NCBI RefSeq assembly: GCF_910592395.1
Contig: NC_088321.1
Location: forward strand, 15,564,001 to 15,624,000
DNA length: 60,000 bases
DNA from: Lineus longissimus
Lineage: Eukaryota; Nemertea; Pilidiophora; Heteronemertea; Lineidae
Direction: 5' to 3'
Part shown: positions 11,114-23,110 of the stretch, piece after piece
Numbering within the stretch: position 1 is the first letter of the stretch
Layout: every line of letters begins with the position of its first letter
Translations under genes and position numbers: made by a program
The notes under the pieces: generated by a model
Told to the model about the DNA's origin: nothing
The model's input: the letters and a program-made list of their open reading frames with translations, nothing else
Databases searched by the model: none

Positions 11114-14100
11114 AGCTGACTCCCTTTCTACAGCACCATCTTAAAGCAGAAGCTTTTGAAATTTAATTAAAAAAATACCCCGTCAAATGTTGATTAAACC
11201 ACAGCAACCATTGGCAATATTTGCGAAGTTTTGCTCACTACTAAGCTGGTTGTATTTCTGTTTTCGTTTTTTTTGTCTTCCTCGTTCAACTTGATGTGGT
11301 GAACACATAGTTTCTAAATATATTCTCGTTTTTTGGTGATAGAATCATACATCGTAGCCTCAACTGTTCCTTATGTAGCACAACCTTTGAATAAATAATG
11401 GAATCGTGCTTCTGCCTCGTCGTTTATGCGTGATTCCATGCGAAAAGGAGATTTATTATGTATTATAGCCTGGTTTATAACACAATGGTATTTGCAGCAT
11501 TGGCTCCTTTCTTCTGTGCGGAACATAACTAGCGGGGAATCTCTTCAGACTTGGAATAAAAAGAAACAATGAAATTCATGTACTGGGTACAGTTGTTGAG
11601 GCAGGCAGCAGGGGTAACGGCGTATTATGTTGTCACCCGTCTACCCTTCCATTTGCCAGATTAACTACGAATAGGACAACAAAAATTAGTTTTGCATCAG
11701 ACATATCGCACTGGAAAGAAATACCTTCGTCTTTGTTCGGACAGCGTGATTACGTTAAAGTAGTCACGTTCCTACATATACTATAGTGTTGCTGTTGGGG
11801 TGGCTTCGGTGGTAAATTGTTCAATGTCATGCTGCAGTATGTTCATTAACGATGACGTCACGCTAGATGTCTACTTCGGCGAAATCAATAGGCCACATTC
11901 CGCCCACCTTCGCGTTTCCTCGGAATTCTCCGTGACTCTTCGATTATTTCCGTGACGTTATGAATGGGCACACGTGTTGTGGAGAAATTTCTGAAGACTG
12001 CTGGTGTTAGGTCGTTGCCTAACTGGCTTCTTGCGTGCAATGAATTTCTTTTACCTTTTTTTGCATAATTTTATGGTCTGGTGGATGACCGTTGTATACT
12101 AAGTGGTGGTATCCCTACATCATATTTGCATTATATGCTAAAGACTGCTCGAGACTATAGCCCAAGTAGCGGTGATGAATTGCTCATCGTCATGTAATTG
12201 GATGTTCATTCACGATAACGTTGCTCCTGGATGTTAAATTTGGCGACTTCGTGTGTCCTCCTTAATTTTCATGTCTCCTCGCCATCAAAACCCCACTAAA
12301 GGCCGAAGTATTTACCAGCCGCTGAACGCAATTGAAGAATAGATTACGTCACGTGTAACCTTCCTGAACATTCATTTCTTTAAGTGCATCTTTTATTCCT
12401 GTCCTTTAGAAGATTAATAAAGGTCTCGACATTTCATAACAATACACAAAAAAGTATGCTGCACTTCTACATTCGTTACAAGAGTGGAGAGATACAGATT
12501 TAGCTCATAACGCCACAAAATCACTTATATAATTATGACGAGATCATGTCGTCCTTAAGTGCAGCCACCGTCAAGTTCTCTTGGCTGACATCCGACAGGT
12601 TTACGATTGGTGAAATAACTTGATGCTTTGACTAACGCGGAACTTGCAGCGTCCCCTATTACAAAAAAAGGTCAGACACCAGCTAAGCTCATACTGAACA
12701 CGAGGAAATCATTCATATGATTCAATCATGTCTTCTTTGAGTGCAGCCACCATCAGCTCTTCGCTGGGCGCACTATTGGTTCATCTTTGTACACCGATGA
12801 CAATCAGTTTGAGACATGAGGCAGAGCTTGTACGCTTATAGCACCTATATCTGATTAGGAACTAGATACTGGCAACTAGCAACTATATTTATCAACCGCC
12901 GATGGTTGAGAGATTGACAACAATGAATGTTTTCATGGCAAAGAAACTGGAGATTTGGAATGCATTAGTGACTGAAGTTTTGTGGATTGGCCTACAAGCA
13001 AATGAAACTTTTCATTTTGACAAAGACTGGTAACAGTGTACAGCAGCCAATAGCTTGAGGGTGAAGAATATATTAGGACAATGCAGGCGATATTTCAGAA
13101 CAGCTTTTCAGAAAGTAAAGGTTCTATCCATTTGTCTCCTCAAGTCTGAGTGCTGTAAACGTTGTATCTGTGACATTTTCAGTAAGTCGGGAACGGAATC
13201 GGTCTCTTCAAGTTTATATCCAACAACAACACCAACAGTAGCCGAAACAAAATATGACCTTTAAGTGACATTATGACGGGTTTAGTCTCCTCTGTCACAC
13301 CTAACGACATTACTCTGGCATTTCAAGCCCTGTTCTCTCGTTCCACATCAAACATGTCAAATCGGTCCGAAATAGGATGATATTTAGATTCCAGGGAATA
13401 AAGGCGTCAAACTGACTTCCTTGGATCACTCCAAGAGGCTAATCTGGTCTTTTTGGTGCATGGAAATATCGAATCCAACAAACGATGCTGATATCGCTGT
13501 CCGCAATTAGATTACGTCATAACTGCACGTGATGACGACTTTATCAACGTCACACTCGCAGTGCCTAGGTCAGTCTCAACCTCCTCCACGGGGCATCTTT
13601 ATATTTTTGTAAGCGACGGAATAGTAAGGCCGAATTTGACCGTGGGTTGTCTTGCACCCTTTGAGCGATCGCAGCAGCGTTCCGCACTCAGTTTCTCTGG
13701 CCAGTTGGTAGGCGCGGATTTTCTTAAGGTTTCCTCAACTTAATGGTTTTGTGGTGCAAAATCTTTGGTTTGATGGTTGTAATATTTGGTTAAAGTGGTT
13801 TCTTATTCTGTCTAGTGGTAAATGTGAGAACAATATTCTCTCTGTTGGCCCACCAGACCAAAATGGGCAGCGGAGAACACTGATCAGGTAGAGGCTGTTT
13901 GGTTGGAAACGATTCATCCCACCCTAAATTGGTCTGCTGCGATATGACTGGTTGACCACTGGGCGGACCTGGTTACAAAAGAAGCTGTATGATTGGCTAG
14001 TGGCAAAAACCGTTTACAAAGCGCAGCCAATAACATCTACGTGTACGGAATGTGATTGGATTGGCCATCATCATTCCAAGGCTCAAATTCATGCGCTGTG

Positions 14101-15434
14101 CATTGATCTGCCCTGGAAGGAGTGCGTAAGTGCGTCATCCCGGACATGTCGGCCGGTTAAAACTTCGGCCTACACATGTCTTTCAAGTGAAATAACTCAG
14201 CGCTGAGCGCTTTCGTTCCCTCCAAGCTTCTGTCCTGTGTTCTGAGTAAATACTGTCTTTCTCATTGACAAAAAAGTAACCGAAGACTTCTCAATTCATT
14301 GAAATATAGATAGCACTCTAGTCTGTAATTCAGACGTGGTTCGACGCCGATGGCGTAGGTTCCCTGTTGTCGGGAAACATGTACCCTGGAATTTAGCCAA
14401 GACTTTTCAAGGCGCTGATGCATCTAAAACTAAATCTTTAGATACAAAAGTTTGGATTTGCCCAAAAACCTTCTCGACTCAAGACAGGATGAGCTATTTT
14501 ATTTTTCTGATTCTTTTAAAAGATGCTGCTTTCGATCAACTTATTTCCTCACCGCTTAGCACTACTGTCCTTAATTTCTTGGATTACGCACCATTGTGTA
14601 CCCTGGAATATCCCCAGTTTCCCAAAGGCGCTAAATCTCTTCTTCTCCGAACTTTCTGCATGTCATCATGTTGTGATCACCCGCTTACTCGAAAGGAAGT
14701 CAATGACATTAAGATTTCTAAAACTAGTCCCTATGTCAAATTCTACCCTGGATTTGCCAACGGCTATGTGCACAATATAACTTAATCAGCAACTTAACTT
14801 GCCCAGTCGTAATTGTTGTAGAAAAACAGCCGTTGTGAAGCCGTTACTACTCTGCAGTCTCTCGTGTTATTGGCGCCGAATAGATTCAACGGCAAATTGA
14901 AACAAGTTTTCCTTTTTTTTAAATTTCACTTTTCAAAAACTATCCCTTCAAAAAACGAAACGTCATCGCCATTTTCCTTCAAAACTAAAGACAAGAAGTG
15001 AGTTATAATTTGAAAGAAATAGACTGGTTCGGGATAGAATAGAAGTCACATCAAACTCCAAAAGTCTAATTTTATGCACAATTTTAGTCCGCAAAACAAG
15101 ATGGCCCAAATCAAGACTTTGGTAAACATCGAGATTCTCCTTGCTTGAATCAAAATCTCCGTGTTAATGCATTCAGTTTGATTAAAAAATTTATGCTGAT
15201 GAAATCATTTTCCTTCTTCATTGTCAGGAACAGGTGGTTCATTTGCGGTTAATTCTGCGACTTAATCTAAAACAATGCTAATTGATGAAATGAAATGAAA
15301 AGCAGCAAAAAGTTCTCATTTTCTGTTAAGATTTCTCTTGTTACTGTAGATGATGAGTTGATAAAGACATAAGTATCTGGTTGCCTTTCCCCGTTAGTGA
15401 CATGATTTCTTGCCAAATGTTACACTGTTCTTAT
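11114..15434. other. Gene-poor stretch
   Basis: No recognisable gene. A degenerate pair of motifs (TCATGTCnTCnTTnAGTGCAGCCACC) lies near 12545 and 12728. Three loosely related TACCCTGGA blocks occur near 14380, 14600 and 14742. One TGACGTCA word occurs near 11852. Open frames up to 149 codons (for example 14336-14785, plus) match nothing I know and have no supporting splice context. Confidence 0.5.
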
Positions 15435-15575
15435 CACTAAAACACGGCTCTTGTGTCGACAGAATCTTTTTCCCATGTATGTTTTTTAAAACACGGCTGT
15501 TTTGTCAACAGCCTCTTTCCCTATTTGCTATAAGCCAATCCTGGCTGTCGTGTCGACACACTCTCTGGTGTTACC
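15435..15575. repeat. Three degenerate 49-bp tandem copies
   Basis: CACGGCTCTTGTGTCGACA (15443), CACGGCTGTTTTGTCAACA (15492) and CTGGCTGTCGTGTCGACAC (15541) recur at exactly 49-bp spacing. Each is followed by a CTCTTT-like tail. Non-coding. Confidence 0.7.
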
Positions 15576-18500
15576 TTCCGGTGAATTTCAATTTCTTACT
15601 AGTTTCCCTTCCTGTCTGGGAGCACCGAAAGACATTGTGACACGTATTTCTCTGGGAAAGTAATAGTATCTCTATCTATCTATCTATTGTATGGAAACAC
15701 TACAAAATAGAGAGCACCAAAAACGTTAAACAAGAGCATCAATTTTACATGACAAACTAATCCATTGCTGACTGAGAAAAAAACGAATAAATGATGAGAT
15801 TCGTAAAGTCAAAAACATTGTCTGGGTTGTCTACTATTCTTTTGCTGAACTCCAGTAGATTACAGACTACAAATAATTGATCAGTAGATGAAGATCGAGG
15901 AAAGAATTTTTACTCACAAATTCAATTAGTTGTTGCGTTGTTTTAAAATGCAAACTCTCTAAACCTATCAGTGCACATCTGCAGTTGACGTTTGATGGAG
16001 TAAATTAATATTTTTTGTTTAAAACTACACTACTTGTGTTGCACACAATGTTCGTTTTAACTTAACCTGCTGTCCGTGCCGAGGCAAGTCAAACATCACA
16101 AAGTAAAAAGAAATATTGAGTAGCTTACGAATGACTCTACCTCTTGCTGAAGACGGAATCACTTGGCCAATAAAACTTATTACCGCCTCTCCGTCCTGGC
16201 GCGTAAAGCGCTCATCCCGCCTTGGAGAAGGTATGCTCTCAAGGAGAATAACTCCTTAGAGTGCAGAGCGAGTGCTGTAGAAGAAGAAGATAGTGAAGAA
16301 TTCATTCTTCATCAGCGAGCCGCGACAAAAAAAGAGTTGATTTACTTCGTAGAGGCAGCCTATCAACCATTATCATCTCAACTTCCTGCCAAGTCCTTCC
16401 ATTGATCGCGGTGCAATTCCGTTGCCGGTAGGTGTCACTTCCGCCAGGCCACCTCGCCCCCAGGGTACATTCGTCTTGATCTCGTTCTTGCCGTCACACT
16501 CAAAGCCAAAGCGACAATGTACGGTATCCGATCACCAGAACATAATCCATTGAAGTCCCGATCAAGGTTAAAAAATGCACACACTGGTTGGTCTTCTTGA
16601 CCATTATCTCAGTCTCAATCACGCTTTTTGGCTTATGGTGCGGAAGTTCCGCGCATGTTTCGACTGGTAATGCAGTGAGCCATGCTCTAAAACCAGGGGT
16701 CTGATTGGTCCGATGAGGTCTTCGTCGAAGGTTTGAACAAAATATTTAAAAGTTGTACAGTGAGAGTTGAGGTCGCAGCTTGCTGCCACAACGACCAAGA
16801 TCACTCTGCATTTTTCCTAGGTTCAAGACTATTTTTACAGTCGACGTGATAGCTAGCTTGATCCGTAGACGATTGGTCGAACTTGTATCCTTATCTGACT
16901 GGCGGTGCACTTTCATGTCACATGAATCACTGTTACTTTCATTGAGCGGTTTTGTTCCTAGTCACCGTATAGGAATGGCAGGTTTGAATACAAATGGCTC
17001 AGTCAGAAAATTCAAAGGCAAATCCAAGATTTTAAAAATCTTTGACCATGTGTGTTCCTTATCGGTTTTTCGGAAATGTTAGCTAGGAGATCATATAACA
17101 TTTCAGTCATGCTTGCTATTTCTCGTAATAATATAAACAATGTAAACTTATTATTTTAATCATTGTTAGCTTCACGTTTTAATCGTCTTGTGATCGCAGG
17201 TAAGAATTATTAAATCGTTGGCTGAGATAAGATGTAATAGACTTTGACGAGTTTTGATGGAAAATCATGTCGCGTCTTCAACATGATCAACGTAGATGAT
17301 ATCGCAAGAAGCTAGCACTGGTTGCCTTTCCATTCTACTTACAATTCTCGAAAGTAAGAATTAGAAAACAATGGCAGCGGAAGCAATCCCCATCTCACCT
17401 TTATCTGTTGGTCCATACACCTTTACATTCGTCTGAAGTCAGCGACAGATTTTGTTTTTATCTGTTGGGAGATGCCATCCCTACCATCAAACACTAATAT
17501 AAAAAATGTGTTTGAAAAAAGGTCTAGATGAAAAATAAATTAGTGAAGCTTCCCTCAGATCGACAAGAACTATCTGAACATCGGCATTGTTTGATCTTGT
17601 TTGAATATTGTCGTCAGAGAGGTGAGGCGATGTTTACCTACCTTTGCCTGACGAATATCAAGCCAGAGCAGACCTCTGTTTTGAACCAGAAGGATATCCG
17701 TCGTATGTTTTTCGGGTAGTCCTCGCAGGGCTGTAAAATTGCATTGAGAGGTAACGGGTGTTCAGCAAGGATGATATGATTACTCTTGAAAAACAACGGT
17801 GAATTTGGCATCAGGCTTACACCTTATCCAGAAGTGAGTGCAAAACAAAAATGACACAGATTTCTTTTACATCATGTCGAATTTCAAAAGCAAGTGTTGA
17901 GTTGTAATTTAACTTAACTTCCACTGAGATAACACATTTTATTTCATGCTTTGTACCCCAACGCTGCCAATGTGTATAAATTATGGTTGACGAGATTCTC
18001 AAACCGATACTCAATGCATCACACACGCTACAGTGTATTGAAGTCCATGGTGAGGCGAACACGCTGAAATGCACTGTCATTTCTAAAAATGTAACTCACT
18101 GGGTCAATCTCGTCCAATGCTCTAGCAGAGTATGGTCTTGTCCTTCCAGCTTGCAATGACTTCCATGTCAATGCCACTTACGAAAAACGTGATACGCGTG
18201 AGAATCCATTTGCCAATATCGTGGATGTTGGTAGTTCTTCACGGAATCATCTCCACCATGTCATGCAGTCCAATAGTCTAAGCGGTTGAACAGCTGTGGG
18301 GCAAATAGCTTTGAATCATTGATCTATCATGGGTTGTTTACCCCGGAAGTCCCTCAAATACGCATTATGGCTGCAACCTATCGCCGAGTAAAGGTCCCCT
18401 TCTGCCAAATTTGCGTTACCAATATCTCGCTGATTGGTCAGTTGCGTAGTAAATAGCTAAAATTACTCTCTGACCTATCCGTGGCTGGTTAAACGTATTA

Positions 18501-19944
18501 TCGCTGCAGCTTATCGCAAAGTAAAGATCCTCTGCGGCCAGAATCTGCCTGGGGGATCTCGATATTGACCACTTTGCGTCGGAGCTGCGATCTTGTTGTG
18601 GTATCTGGTTTATCTTTGCTGACGTCTGCTCTTTAGTGTCTGCAGAGAAAGGTGAGCCAACAGACACAAAGCGCCTTGAGGCTTGGTAGGAGTTTGCTTA
18701 TTAATATCTAGTGAACTTCAATATCACGGTAACCTAAAGAAAGGTGCACGCGTTTAAAAAAAACTACCAAATACGAAGTGTTAGGCTGCAGGCGAAACAT
18801 TTACTTGCATGTTTGAAATAAACGTTCAGTTTAAAATTGGATTCCGCGCAGTCGTAGGGTGGTTATTCGAGTCGGTAGGTCAAAACCATTAATCAGTTAA
18901 GTGGGCGATTCTACACTGCATTTTACCCTTGGCGCTCCGCAAGACGAACAAGATATATGTTAGTTATGCGTTAAGTATCGCAGATCACTACACCAATAAT
19001 CGCCACGTTCGCAAGTCATTTAAGTTACAGACATTTGAGGCTAGTCATGAAGATCCCAGTGTTGAATCATCATCAGTACTTGAATTCAAATTTGAATGTA
19101 GTGTAACCGAATCTTGCCTGACCGATTTCCGGCTCAGAGAGGTCACCAGGATATCATTCGGTCGCAGTCTTTTTATGGGTTTGTAAAATGGTTCTCCTGG
19201 AATCCCTACCAGAATACCCGCGTTCCTAGGGTAAGATCAGTGCAAAAGGGAGTCAATCTGAACATTAGGGTCTACCTGGGGACGAGATTGGTGGAGTTGT
19301 TCACCTCAACCCGAGCGAAACAAACTGAAGTACACACTGATTCCAGGCGTTCGAGGCAAGCCATTCCCTTGGATGATACGAATCGGCGCCTGCAGATTGA
19401 GCAAAGTCGAGAATGGAGCTCTTCGAGTGGGAGTATACCTGAAGTACATGGAGTAGGGAAACACCATGGGAAGCCCGCAACAAAACCTGATCATGAAAAT
19501 GCGCTCCCCTGGGTGTAATCTAAATTGTAATTTTAATGCAATTTATCATTCTTTGAGTAATAAAATGGGCGTTTCGCCCCAACAGATAAAAGCATCTGTG
19601 TGCAATCTCATACAAAATTAATTTGATTTCCTTCGCTGCTTTGATCAAGAAATCAAGAAATCTTCCCGCAGTTTCAGATGTTTATAGAAATTAGAGTTAT
19701 TTGCCGCATAGGATGTTGCTAAATACGTAAAAAATGATGTTAAGTGCGAAAAAGAAGGTTTCTGAATCAAAATTACGTAACACCCACATTCAGTTCTTCT
19801 ATGCTTTTTATTCTGAATGGCTTTTTCTCAAGAAAGGCTTCCCTACTGTTCCAAGTGGTTGTTGCTGCCAAAGATAAGATGCATTAAAGTGGTTAGATGT
19901 TGATAACTAAATGGGAAAAACATTAAATCTATAAATCTATCCGC
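15576..19944. other. Gene-poor stretch
   Basis: Contains a TCTA microsatellite near 15670-15686 and an old 133-bp-offset direct duplication (18360 and 18493). No gene is recognised. The open frame 19114-19518 (plus) is unremarkable and overlaps frames on the other strand. Confidence 0.5.
18360..18600. repeat. Degenerate direct duplication, 133-bp offset
   Basis: ACGCATTATGGCTGCAACCT at 18360 and ACGTATTATCGCTGCAGCTT at 18493 begin two related blocks. Both continue with ATCG, AGTAAAG and a GCCA(A/G) segment. Divergence is high, so the duplication is old. Confidence 0.5.
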
Positions 19945-20015
19945 ACGTCGCTCTAGTCTGGTGGCGTGGTCTCTCGGTAGTGGTCAAGATGGCCCTGCTT
20001 CGAACCCAGCAGTCA
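19945..20015 (+). mobile_element. tRNA-like segment (SINE-head-like) flanking the tandem array
   Basis: A TGGCGTGGTCTC stretch resembles a pol III A box. About 40 bases downstream, GCTTCGAACCC resembles a B box (GGTTCGAATCC). Spacing suits a tRNA-derived promoter. No cloverleaf with a clear anticodon loop can be drawn, so this is not called as a tRNA gene. It ends about 100 bp before the 130-bp tandem array. Confidence 0.4.
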
Positions 20016-20109
20016 CTTACTTGCCTTATTACTCCACCTACACTCTTCGAGATAGAGGTTGCTGAGCTTCTAAAGTTATAATGAGAGTTAATTGCTGTGG
20101 ATGTCTTAA

Positions 20110-23100
20110 CAAGACCAGTTGCCGTACCATCTTGCTTCATTGCTTCAAGCCATCTTACACGTTCCTGCCTCATCTTCTCTAGCCGCAAACTTGTTCCGCC
20201 CAGGCAGTTCAGCACTTTCTTGGGGAGTTCGTGTTCTTCGATACGGACAACATGTAGCATCTCACTTCATTGCATCAAGCCATCTTAAACGTGTCCTGCC
20301 TCTTCTTCTTTAGCCACCGACTTGTTACGCCCGGGCGCCGGGCAGTTCAGCAACTACTTGGGGAGTTCGTGTTCTTTGATACGGACAACATGTAGCATCT
20401 CGCTTCATTGCTTCAAGCCATCTTACACGTTCCTGCCTCATCTTCTCTAGCCGCAAACTTGTTCCGCCCAGGCAGTTCAGCACTTTCTTGGGGAGTTCGT
20501 GTTCTTCGATACGGACAACATGTAGCATCTCGCTTCATTGCATCAAGCCATCTTAAACGTGTCCTGCCTCTTCTTCTTTAGCCACCGACTTGTTACGCCC
20601 GGGCGCCGGGCAGTTCAGCAACTACTTGGGGAGTTCGTGTTCTTTGATACGGACAACATGTAGCATCTCACTTCATTGCATCAAGCCATCTTAAACGTGT
20701 CCTGCCTCTTCTTCTTTAGCCACCGACTTGTTACGCCCGGGCGCCGCGCAGTTCAGCAACTACTTGGGGAGTTCGTGTTCTTCGATACGGACAACATGTA
20801 GCATCTCGCTTCATTGCATCAAGTCTTCTTACACGTTCCTGCCTCATCTTCTCTAGCCGCAAACCTGTTCCGCCTAGGCAGTTCAGCACTTTCTTGGGGA
20901 GTTCGTGTTCTTCGATACGGACAACATGTAGCATCTCGCTTCATTGCATCAAGTCTTCTTACACGTTCCTGCCTCATCTTCTCTTGCCGAAAACTTGTTC
21001 CGCCCAGGCTGTTCAGCACTTTCTTGGGGAGTCCGTGTTCTTCGATACGAACAACATGTAGCATCTCTCTTCATTGCTTCAATTCTTCTTACACGTTCCT
21101 GCCTCATCTTCTCTTGCCGCAAACCTGTTCCGCCCAGGCAGTTCAGCACTTCCTGGGGAGTTCGTGTTCTTCGATACGGACAACATGTAGCATCTCGCTT
21201 CATTGCATCAAGCCATCTTACACGTTCCTGCCTCATCTTCTCTAGCCACTGGCTTGTTCCGCCCAAGCAGTTCAGCACTTTCTCGGGGAGTCCGTGTTCT
21301 TCGATACGGACAACATGTAGCATCACGCTTCATTGCATCAAGTCTTCTTACACGTTCCTGCCTCATCTTCTCTAGCCGCAAACCTGTTCCGCCTAGGCAG
21401 TTCAGCACTTTCTTGGGGAGTTCGTGTTCTTCGATACGGACAACATGTAGCATCTCGCTTCATTGCATCAAGTCTTCTTACACGTTCCTGCCTCATCTTC
21501 TCTTGCCGCAAACTTGTTCCGCCCAGGCTGTTCAGCACTTTCTTGGGGAGTCCGTGTTCTTCGATACGAACAACATGTAGCATCTCTCTTCATTGCTTCA
21601 AGTCTTCTTACACGTTCCTGCCTCATCTTCTCTTGCCGCAAACCTGTTCCGCCCAGGCAGTTCAGCACTTCCTGGGGAGTTCGTGTTCTTCGATACGGAC
21701 AACATGTAGCATCTCGCTTCATTGCATCAAGCCATCTTACACGTTCCTGCCTCATCTTCTCTTGCCGCAAACTTGTTCCGCCGGGCAGTTCAGCAACTAC
21801 TTGGGGAGTTCGTGTTCTTCGATACGGACAACATGTAGCATCTCGCTTCATTGCATTAAGCCATCTTACTCGTTCCTGCCTCATCTTCTCTTGCCGCAAA
21901 CTTGTTCCGCCGGGCAGTTCAGCAACTACTTGGGGAGTTCGTGTTCTTCGATACGGACAACATGTAGCATCTCGCTTCATTGCATCAAGCCATCTTACAC
22001 GTTCCTGCCTCATCTTCTCTTGCCGCAAACTTGTTCCGCCGGGCAGTTCAGCAACTACTTGGGGAGTTCGTGTTCTTCGATACGGACAACATGTAGCATC
22101 TCGCTTCATTGCATTAAGCCATCTTACTCGTTCCTGCCTCATCTTCTCTTGCCGCAAACTTGTTCCGCCGGGCAGTTCAGCAACTACTTGGGGAGTTCGT
22201 GTTCTTCGATACGGACAACATGTAGCATCTCGCTTCATTGCATCAAGCCATCTTAAACGTGTCCTGCCTCATCTTCTCTAGCCACTGGCTTGTTCCGCCC
22301 AAGCAGTTCAGCACTTTCTTGGGGAGTCCGTGTTCTTCGATACGGACAACATGTAGCATCACGCTTCATTGCATCAAGTCATCTTACTCGTTCCTGCCTC
22401 ATCTTCTCTTGCCGCAAACTTGTTCCGCCGGGCAGTTCAGCACTTTCTTGGGGAGTTCGTGTTCTTCGATACGGACAACATGTAGCATCTCGCTTCATTG
22501 CATCAAGCCATCTTACACGTTCCTGCCTCATCTTCTCTTGCCGCAAACTTGTTCCGCCGGGGAGTTCAGCACTTTCTTAGGGAGTTCGTGTTCTTCGATA
22601 CGGACAACATGTAGCATCTCGCTTCATTGCATCAAGCCATTTTAAACGTGTCCTGCCTCATCTTCTCTTGCCGCAAACTTGTTCCGCCGGGCAGTTCAGC
22701 AACTACTTGGGGAGTTCGTGTTCTTCGATACGGACAACATGTAGCATCTCGCTTCATTGCATCAAGCCATCTTAAACGTATCCTGCCTCTTCATATCTTG
22801 CCACCAACTGGTTCCGCCCGGCGCCGGGCAGTTCAGCAACTTCTGGGGGAGTTCGTGTTCTTCGATACAAACAACAAACAAACGGGCACCATCTCACGTC
22901 ATTGTCTTAAGCCATCTAACACGTGTCCTGCCTTTCTTTTCTTGCCACCAACTGGTTCCGCCCGGGCGCCGGGCAGTTCAGCAACTTCTGGGGGAGTTCG
23001 TGTTCTTCGATACAAACAACAAACAAACGGGCACCATCTCATGTCATTGTCTTAAGCCATCTAACACGTGTCCTGCCTTTCTTTTCTTGCCACCAACTTG

Positions 23101-23110
23101 TTCCAGGCAC
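20110..23110. repeat. Tandem array of 129-138-bp monomers with higher-order structure
   Basis: Twenty monomers can be anchored on CATGTAGCAT (20251, 20389, 20519, 20657, 20795, 20925, 21055, 21184, 21314, 21444, 21574, 21703, 21832, 21961, 22090, 22219, 22350, 22479, 22608, 22738). Two more diverged copies follow near 22870 and 23000, where the anchor becomes an AAACAACAAACAAACGGG block, and then a partial copy. Monomer length is 138 (insert GCGCCGGGC), 130 or 129 bp. The left third alternates 138/130. A four-monomer 519-bp block at about 20811 recurs at about 21330. Five consecutive 129-bp monomers around 21574-22219 include a repeated dimer (258 bp). Homogeneous centre and diverged right edge are typical of unequal crossing-over. 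Confidence 0.95.
20811..21848. repeat. 519-bp higher-order repeat, two copies
   Basis: The block starting at about 20811 and the block starting at about 21330 match monomer by monomer, including rare variants. These are CCTAGGC in the first monomer, CAGGCTGTTC plus ATACGAACAA in the second, and CTTCCTGGGG in the third. Only a few bases differ, for example GCCGAAAAC versus GCCGCAAAC and CAATTC versus CAAGTC. This marks a recent duplication of four monomers as a unit. Confidence 0.85.

Noticed and set aside
20814-22645. Overlapping repeat-protein frames as true genes
   Set aside because: Frames are open on both strands, shift between 130-bp and 129-bp monomers and start at repeat-internal ATGs. 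Reported as an observation, not as genes.
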